Shown here piece by piece: positions 58,846 through 64,000 of a stretch of DNA of 64,000 nt. Numbering within the stretch: position 1 is the stretch's first letter; each line of letters opens with the position of its first letter. The DNA comes from an uncultured Lachnospiraceae bacterium (GTDB lineage Bacteria > Bacillota > Clostridia > Lachnospirales > Lachnospiraceae): contig CAJTNT010000004.1 in NCBI GenBank assembly GCA_910577785.1, positions 1-64,000 of the forward strand, read 5' to 3'. Position numbers and translations under genes: made by a program. The notes under the pieces were generated by a model. The model ran no database searches, was not told the DNA's origin, and saw only the letters and a program-made list of their open reading frames with translations.

Positions 58846-60348
58846 ATGAAGAAAAAACATATTTTACTGGGTATGGTGTTTGCATTGTGCCTGATCTGCG
58901 CGGGGGCGCTCTGCGTGCCGCAGACGGCATCTGCAAAGGGGATTACGAAGGCAAGCCAGGCAAAAAAACTGGCGAAGAAGCAGGTGAAGGGCGCAACTTC
59001 CATAAAAGTAAAAAAAGAACGTGATAACGATAACGGGGTGCTTGTGTATCAGGTCGAGCTTGTAAAAGGAAAGAAGGAATATGAACTAGCTTACCGCGCC
59101 TCAGACGGAAAACTGATTTCCCAGAGCTGGGAACTGCGGAAGGCTTATGTGAAAAAAGGAAGCGGAAAGCTGATTGGCCTTAAAAAGTGCAAGAGCCTGG
59201 CGAAGAAACAGGTTTCGAACGGGAAGATTGTCAAAGCTGTAAAGAAACGCAGCAAGGGGATTGACCTCTATGACATAAAGATGCAGAAAAGCAACAAAAA
59301 ATATGAATTGAAATACCATGCTCGTACGGGCAAACTTCTGGAATATGAATGGGAATTGATCTCTAAGAACACCTCAAGCAATACGAAAAAGAAATATATT
59401 TCAGAAGAACAGGCCAAGCAGGCAGCCCTGGAAACAGCTGGCGGCGGTTCTGTCGTGAAGATAAAATTCACTACGGATGACGGGATTAAAGTATACGAAA
59501 TAGATATCATTAATGGAAATTATGAGTATGAGATTACCGTCCATGCAGAAACCGGAAAGATCCTGGACGTGGATAAGGAGCGGATTCACTCTGCCAATCC
59601 GGGAGAAAGTACGGAGCCAGGGCAGGACGCCATAATCAGCCAGGAAGAGGCCTCAGCCATCGCTTTGGAAGCTGCCGGCGGCGGCTCTGTCGTGAAGATT
59701 AAGCTGGATACGGACGATGGCGTTAAAGTTTATGAGGTTGATGTTATAAATGGCAACTTTGAATATGAAATTGAAATATTGGCCTCTACTGGGGATGTCC
59801 TGAAAACGGAAAAAAAAACTATTAAGCCTTCTACATCTGATAATCCAGGGCAAACACAGCCTAACCCAGGACAGACACAGCCAGACGGCAAGCAGCTGAT
59901 TGGCCTGGATGCAGCAAAGCAAATTTCCATTGCAGACGTGGGGCTGGACGCAGCAGAAGTTTCTTTTCAAAAGACTAAGCTGGATTATGAAGATGGGATG
60001 GCCATATATGAAATCGAATTTTATACAGACACCTATGAGTATGAATACGAAATCAATGCCTACACAGGTGAAATCTACAACAAAGAACAGAAAAAAATTG
60101 CCGGCGCCAGCGAGAACCAGCCCGGGAACACAGAAAGCAAAATCAGCATAGAAGATGCAAAATCCATAGCTGCCAGCCATGCCGGGCTCTCTGCTAGCGA
60201 TGTCCGCTTCAAGAAAGCAAAGCTGGATTGGGAAGACGGCAGGGCAGTCTATGAAATTGAATTCTATCAAAACGGCATGGAATATGAATATGAGATAGAC
60301 GCAATCACCGGCAAAATCCTTGACTATGAATGGGATTTGGACGATTAA
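58846..60348 (+). CDS. secreted protein with six PepSY-like repeats
   Basis: A 500-residue exported protein. Signal peptide MKKKHILLGMVFALCLICAG with cut region near ASAKG (residue 33). Six PepSY-type units of about 70-85 residues follow, each with a helix of AKxxAxxxAG form, then VYEIEF/YEVDV and EYEYEIDAxTGKIL strands. A Pro/Gln/Gly linker with two NPGQTQP-like units divides units 4 and 5. Units 3 and 4 are very similar in DNA, indicating recent duplication. PepSY modules inhibit or chaperone extracytoplasmic peptidases, but in this multi-repeat form the role is unknown. AGGAGG precedes the ATG at 58846. No anchor is visible at the end. Confidence 0.88.
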   Translation: MKKKHILLGMVFALCLICAGALCVPQTASAKGITKASQAKKLAKKQVKGATSIKVKKERDNDNGVLVYQVELVKGKKEYELAYRASDGKLISQSWELRKAYVKKGSGKLIGLKKCKSLAKKQVSNGKIVKAVKKRSKGIDLYDIKMQKSNKKYELKYHARTGKLLEYEWELISKNTSSNTKKKYISEEQAKQAALETAGGGSVVKIKFTTDDGIKVYEIDIINGNYEYEITVHAETGKILDVDKERIHSANPGESTEPGQDAIISQEEASAIALEAAGGGSVVKIKLDTDDGVKVYEVDVINGNFEYEIEILASTGDVLKTEKKTIKPSTSDNPGQTQPNPGQTQPDGKQLIGLDAAKQISIADVGLDAAEVSFQKTKLDYEDGMAIYEIEFYTDTYEYEYEINAYTGEIYNKEQKKIAGASENQPGNTESKISIEDAKSIAASHAGLSASDVRFKKAKLDWEDGRAVYEIEFYQNGMEYEYEIDAITGKILDYEWDLDD

Positions 60349-60379
60349 TGAATTCCTGTCATGCAAGAGAATCCTGCCA

Positions 60380-60408
60380 TTGATTTTTTCGTAAAAAAAT
60401 GGTACAAT
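60380..60408 (+). promoter_or_regulatory. promoter of the small membrane protein gene
   Basis: Plus strand: -35 TTGATT (60380-60385), 17-bp spacer, -10 TACAAT (60403-60408), about 40 bases before the start codon at 60448. Confidence 0.7.
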
Positions 60409-60447
60409 GAGTAGCGAAATTACGAAAAAGGAAAAGGAGAGCCTCTC

Positions 60448-60900
60448 ATGCAAACATGGCAAATTGTAATTATTGTTCTTACTGTGATTCTCGCTGCTTT
60501 GGCAATCGGGCTTTACATACTCGGCAAAAGGGCGCAGAAGAAGAAGGCAGAGCAGGATGCGCAGATCGCTGCGGCAGCACAGACTGTCTCAATGCTGATT
60601 ATTGATAAGAAACGCATGATGCTGAAGGATGCCGGACTCCCGCCCCAGGTTCTGGCGCAGGCGCCAAAGCTGATGCGCCGTTCCAAAATGCCAATTGTAA
60701 AGGCAAAGGTCGGCCCAAAAATCATGACATTTATCTGCGATGGGGAAATTTTTGACATGATTCCCACCAAAAAGGAAGTGAAGGCCGTAGTAAGCGGGCT
60801 ATATATCACCTCTATCAAAGGAATCCGCGGCTCCGTCCAGCAGGCAGCCCCTCAGAAGCTGAAGTTTTGGGATAAGGTTAAGAGAAAGGCACAGATGTAA
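60448..60900 (+). CDS. small single-helix membrane protein, conserved hypothetical
   Basis: A 150-residue protein whose first 27 residues form a membrane helix (QIVIIVLTVILAALAIGLYIL) followed by a basic stop and an Ala/Gln-rich helix. The cytoplasmic part has the block DGEIFDMIPTKKEVKAVVSG and a Lys-rich tail. I do not recognise a named family, though the layout resembles small uncharacterised Lachnospiraceae proteins. It has its own promoter and a clean GGAGAG site, so it is almost certainly a real gene. No function is proposed. Confidence 0.8.
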   Translation: MQTWQIVIIVLTVILAALAIGLYILGKRAQKKKAEQDAQIAAAAQTVSMLIIDKKRMMLKDAGLPPQVLAQAPKLMRRSKMPIVKAKVGPKIMTFICDGEIFDMIPTKKEVKAVVSGLYITSIKGIRGSVQQAAPQKLKFWDKVKRKAQM

Positions 60901-61013
60901 ATAACTATTTTCGTAACTCTTTGTATTTTGGAACTGTGCTGGCCTAGAAAAGCGATACCAGGATGTCAAGGCCTGCGCCCCGCATAAGAGCAATGCAAAG
61001 GCGCCAAGGCCTG

Positions 61014-61062
61014 CGCCCCGCATAAGAATGTGAGGAATCACTCTTATGCGGGGCGTTTGTTT
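61014..61062 (+). terminator. strong terminator with a repeated left arm
   Basis: Stem CGCCCCGCATAAG (61014-61026) with CTTATGCGGGGCG (61043-61055), followed by TTTGTTT. The left arm with its flank (CAAGGCCTGCGCCCCGCATA) occurs a second time 39 bp upstream (60968 onward), so an alternative hairpin with a bigger loop is possible. Confidence 0.8.
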
Positions 61063-61104
61063 GCAGCAAGACCAAAACACAATGCCGCTTAACCAAAAAT
61101 AATT

Positions 61105-61995
61105 TCAGTCATATTCCAGCATTTCATCCATATGGGCATAGAGTTCCTGCAGGTACTGCCGCATTTCCTCTTTCAGCTCCTCGCGCCGTAGGGCAAACTC
61201 AATGTTGGCCTGGATAAAGCCCATCTTGCTGCCTACATCGTAACGATGGCCGCGGAAATTATAGGCGTACATGGCCTGCTCTTTGGCCAGGCGCTTCAAT
61301 GCGTCAGTGAGCTGGATCTCGCCGCCTTTCCCCGCGTCCTGAGTCTCCAGGAAATGGAAAATTTCCGGCGTTATAATATAGCGGCCAAGCACAGCCACAT
61401 TGGAAGGCGCTTCCTCTGGGGAAGGCTTCTCCACCATGTCGCGTACCTTGTAGATGCGGTCGTCCACCTGCTTGCCGGAAATGATGCCGTATTTGTCCAC
61501 CACTTCCTGGGCTACGGTCTGCACGCCCAAAATCGACGTCTGGTACTCGCGGAAAACGTCCAGCATCTGTTTCAGGCATGGGGTCTGGGAGACTACCACG
61601 TCGTCCCCCAAAAGGACGGCAAAAGGCTCCTTGCCAATGAAGTGCTGGGCGGCCAGTATCGCATGGCCTAGGCCGCGCGGCTCTTTCTGGCGGATATAGT
61701 GGATATTCGCCATATCGGAAATGCTCCTTACCATGTCCAGCATTTCCTGTTTCTTCCCTTTCTCCAGTTCTATCTCCAACTCGATAGAACGGTCAAAGTG
61801 GTCTTCTATCGAACGTTTGTTGCGGCCTGTGACAACAATAATGTCCTGGATCCCTGCTTCTACAGCTTCTTCAATAATATACTGGATGGTGGGCTTGTCC
61901 ACAATCGGAAGCATTTCCTTGGGCTGCGCCTTGGTGGCGGGGAGAAACCTTGTCCCCAATCCGGCGGCCGGGATAATGGCCTTTCTTACTTTCAT
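61105..61995 (-). CDS. galU: UTP-glucose-1-phosphate uridylyltransferase
   Basis: Makes UDP-glucose for surface polymers and galactose use. The 296-residue protein has the signature GLGTRFLPATKAQPKEMLP, the VVTGRNKRSIEDHFD segment and LGDDVV. GGAGG precedes two adjacent ATGs (61998 and 61995); the second fits the spacing and family start MKVRKA. It may supply the cps module, which is not nearby. Confidence 0.96.
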   Translation of the reverse strand: MKVRKAIIPAAGLGTRFLPATKAQPKEMLPIVDKPTIQYIIEEAVEAGIQDIIVVTGRNKRSIEDHFDRSIELEIELEKGKKQEMLDMVRSISDMANIHYIRQKEPRGLGHAILAAQHFIGKEPFAVLLGDDVVVSQTPCLKQMLDVFREYQTSILGVQTVAQEVVDKYGIISGKQVDDRIYKVRDMVEKPSPEEAPSNVAVLGRYIITPEIFHFLETQDAGKGGEIQLTDALKRLAKEQAMYAYNFRGHRYDVGSKMGFIQANIEFALRREELKEEMRQYLQELYAHMDEMLEYD

Positions 61996-62048
61996 CATAG
62001 CTGCCTCCATTCTGTGTGCTTTTCTACACAACATGGGATTTTTATTAT

Positions 62049-62501
62049 TTAGTTCAGCGTAAAGCCCCCGGCTTCTTTGGATTTGATATTGACGCTGATG
62101 GAGCAGTCTGCCAGGTGCTCATAATTTACTTCCAGATTATATTTTACCTTTACGTCAATATTATCCTCTGATTCCGCTATATCCACACTGGTAGCGTCTA
62201 TGCCAATGAGGATGCTGCCAAAGGGGGTGTTATAATAGGAAATATTTTTTTTGTTTTTCTCAAATACCATATGTACATTGGAAATACCTTTTTTGGTAAT
62301 GTCCAGGGAACCGTCCGTAAGCTTGATGATATTCCTCGTGTTGCCGGTAAAGCCTTCCGTAACTTCATCATACATTACATAGTGCTTGCCATTTTTCTTG
62401 TAGTAATCCCCGGCGGTAATCACTTCGATTGGCTCTGCATCCTCATCGTCCTTAGACACAAACTGCAGGCCGCTGATGGATAATAATACATTCTTCGTCA
62501 T
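62049..62501 (-). CDS. DUF1934 family beta-barrel protein
   Basis: A 150-residue protein of the DUF1934/YwiB group: MTKNVLLSISGLQFV at the start, a mid-region YYKKNGKHYVMYDE, and a C-terminal VKYNLEVNYEHLADCSISVN. The fold is a calycin-like barrel in known members, with no assigned function. It follows murI closely (3-bp gap) on the same strand, as in many Clostridia and bacilli, and the pair is probably co-transcribed. Confidence 0.9.
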   Translation of the reverse strand: MTKNVLLSISGLQFVSKDDEDAEPIEVITAGDYYKKNGKHYVMYDEVTEGFTGNTRNIIKLTDGSLDITKKGISNVHMVFEKNKKNISYYNTPFGSILIGIDATSVDIAESEDNIDVKVKYNLEVNYEHLADCSISVNIKSKEAGGFTLN

Positions 62502-62504
62502 ATG

Positions 62505-63377
62505 CTACTCCTCGATCTGTATAAGCTGTGCCTCCTTAATCTCGCAGGGCAAGATAGAATTGGCAAAATTTTTAAATTTCTCCGCTGCATCACTGACATA
62601 AAACTGGTACATCGGCGCATCCTGAGGGTTGGCGCTGCCATTCGATTGCCCACGTTCCATCCGAGGCCCGGCGCTGTCATTCGACAGGCCGCACTCTTCC
62701 AAAAGGCGTCCAAGCCCAAGGGCTGTCTCATAGGCCGGGTTCACCAGTTCCACGCCTAAGCCCATAATATCCCGCACCACGGAACGCAGCAGGGGGTAGT
62801 GGGTACAGCCCAGAATCAGGGTGTCAATGCCTGTTTCCTGGAAGGATGCCAGATAGCGCCTGGCCACTTCGATGGTAATTGGATCTTTGAGCCAGCCTTC
62901 CTCCACCAGCGGCACGAACAGGGGACAGGCTTTGCCCACCACCACGGCATCGGGGTTGTGGCGCCGGATCATCTCTGTGTAAATCTGGCTGGCAATCGTC
63001 CCTTCCGTGCCAATCACACCGATTTTCCCATTACGGGTGGCGGCGGCAGCCACCTTGGCGCCTGGCTTTACCACGCCAATAATGGGGATCTTCATTTCTG
63101 GGCGGAGCCCTTCTAACGCATAAGCGCTTGCTGTGTTGCAGGCCACCACAATAGCTTTCACACCCTTTGATTCCAGGAAATGGATAATCTGCCTGGAATA
63201 ACGGAGGATCGTCTCCCTGGACTTGCTGCCATAAGGTACGCGGGCAGTGTCGCCGAAGTAGACTATTCGCTCCCGGGGAAGCTGGCGCATAATCTCGCGG
63301 GCAACCGTCAGGCCGCCGACGCCGGAATCAAAGACGCCAATGGGGGCGTATTTGTTATCTCTAAGCGATTGATTCAT
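62505..63377 (-). CDS. murI: glutamate racemase
   Basis: Supplies D-glutamate for peptidoglycan. The 290-residue protein carries PIGVFDSGVGGLTV, both catalytic cysteines (VACNTAS and GCTHYPLL) and the FGDTARVPYG block. Start 63377 is chosen for GTGGAG six bases ahead; an ATG at 63404 lacks a ribosome site. An insert near residue 240 (GLSNDSAGPRMERGQSNGSA) contains a short repeated Ser-Asn-Gly unit and is not typical of the family. Confidence 0.95.
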   Translation of the reverse strand: MNQSLRDNKYAPIGVFDSGVGGLTVAREIMRQLPRERIVYFGDTARVPYGSKSRETILRYSRQIIHFLESKGVKAIVVACNTASAYALEGLRPEMKIPIIGVVKPGAKVAAAATRNGKIGVIGTEGTIASQIYTEMIRRHNPDAVVVGKACPLFVPLVEEGWLKDPITIEVARRYLASFQETGIDTLILGCTHYPLLRSVVRDIMGLGVELVNPAYETALGLGRLLEECGLSNDSAGPRMERGQSNGSANPQDAPMYQFYVSDAAEKFKNFANSILPCEIKEAQLIQIEE

Positions 63378-63481
63378 AATTTTCTCCACGAATAAGTCAT
63401 ACATAATGTATATTACTCGCTTTCGGGGGAAAATGCAAGTGGATATTGGAACCTTTTTTGGCAGAAATGCCTGACTGTTAT

Positions 63482-64000
63482 TTACGCCTCATTCGACAAT
63501 TCCACTAGCCTCTCCAATACCCCATATGCCCTTCCGGAATCAATGGATTCTGCCGCAAGCTGGATCCCTTCCTGGATGCTGGCGGCCTTTTTGCCCACAT
63601 ATAGCGCCGCGCCGGCATTCAGGAGGACAATCTCACGCTTTGCGCCCTGCTCTTCCCCCTTGAGGATCGCTTTGGTAATCTCGGCATTCTGCGCCCCGTC
63701 GCCCCCCAGCAGTTCTTCTAAGGCAGCGCTTTTTAAGCCAAACTGCTCAGGACAGACCTGGTAGGTCGATACCTGGCCGTCCTTGATTTCGGAAACTGTT
63801 GTCCTGCCTGTGACCGTAAATTCATCCATATGGTCTTCCCCGCTTACCACAAAACCATTTTCCACGCCCAGCCTGCTCATGGCTTTCGCCATCAGATCTG
63901 TCAGGGACGGCTCGTAAACGCCGACTACCATACATTTTGCATCGGAAGGGTTGGCCAAAGGACCCAGGATGTTGAAGACGGAGCGGATGCCCATCTCCTT
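63482..64000 (-). CDS. trpD: anthranilate phosphoribosyltransferase, C-terminal part
   Basis: The frame is open to the right window edge and ends at 63482. The visible 172 residues include KEMGIRSVFNILGPLANP, the conserved block of TrpD, with VVSGEDHMDEFTVTG and LNAGAALYVGKK later. TrpD moves a phosphoribosyl group onto anthranilate in tryptophan synthesis. The N-terminal half with the PRPP-binding GTGGD motif lies outside. Its downstream neighbour is murI rather than trpC, so if a trp operon is present it ends here. Confidence 0.95.
   Translation of the reverse strand, partial: KEMGIRSVFNILGPLANPSDAKCMVVGVYEPSLTDLMAKAMSRLGVENGFVVSGEDHMDEFTVTGRTTVSEIKDGQVSTYQVCPEQFGLKSAALEELLGGDGAQNAEITKAILKGEEQGAKREIVLLNAGAALYVGKKAASIQEGIQLAAESIDSGRAYGVLERLVELSNEA

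Overview
The window looks like the chromosome of a Gram-positive Clostridia, most likely a Lachnospiraceae gut anaerobe. Support: Clostridia-type gene content (formate-tetrahydrofolate ligase, zinc-type S14, a KOW RNA-binding protein between map and infA, a CpsBCD phosphotyrosine module, DUF1934, DUF815), strong AGGAGG ribosome sites, and TTGACA/TATAAT promoters. The genus cannot be fixed from sequence reading alone. Almost all genes are on the minus strand, so they are transcribed from high to low coordinates.

Layout. 1-6.6 kb: a truncated AAA-ATPase/nuclease gene, then an extracellular-polysaccharide start module (phosphatase, chain-length regulator, tyrosine kinase, sugar dehydratase) with its own promoter and degenerate short repeats in the spacers. 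6.6-13.9 kb: a cell-surface locus with a four-TM protein, a sortase fused to a Gly/Asn repeat ectodomain, a 137-bp palindrome and a 1471-residue Ig-like (BIG2) protein. 14.2-15.6 kb: infC-rpmI-rplT with an L20-type leader. 15.7-18.7 kb: an SGNH/MBOAT acyl-transfer pair. 18.8-36.4 kb: PHP phosphoesterase, HAD phosphatase, polyphosphate kinase and exopolyphosphatase, DUF815 ATPase, pheA, a TPR protein, folD, fhs, ftsK, a ClpP-like protease and glgA. 36.4-41 kb: a PLP sulfhydrylase, a chemoreceptor and a solute-binding lipoprotein. 41.1-45 kb: tmRNA, tgt, a decayed restriction locus and aroC. 45.2-58.6 kb: the S10-spc operon from rpsJ to infA, cut off before the usual alpha genes. 58.8-64 kb: a PepSY-repeat exported protein, a small membrane protein, galU, a DUF1934 protein, murI and partial trpD.

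The least explained material lies in the spacers. A family of short palindromic elements with GTTAC...GTAAC ends recurs in at least six intergenic sites; one copy is flanked by an apparent target duplication inside a terminator. Other candidates are four tandem hairpins ahead of the ClpP-like gene, three 22-bp direct repeats at the MBOAT promoter, a long palindrome in the sortase locus, a structured S10 leader, and an oversized rpsH-rplF spacer carrying a perfect 22-bp palindrome.

No tRNA, rRNA, CRISPR array, complete insertion sequence or prophage was seen. All promoter, leader and repeat calls were made by eye; no alignment, folding or database search was run.
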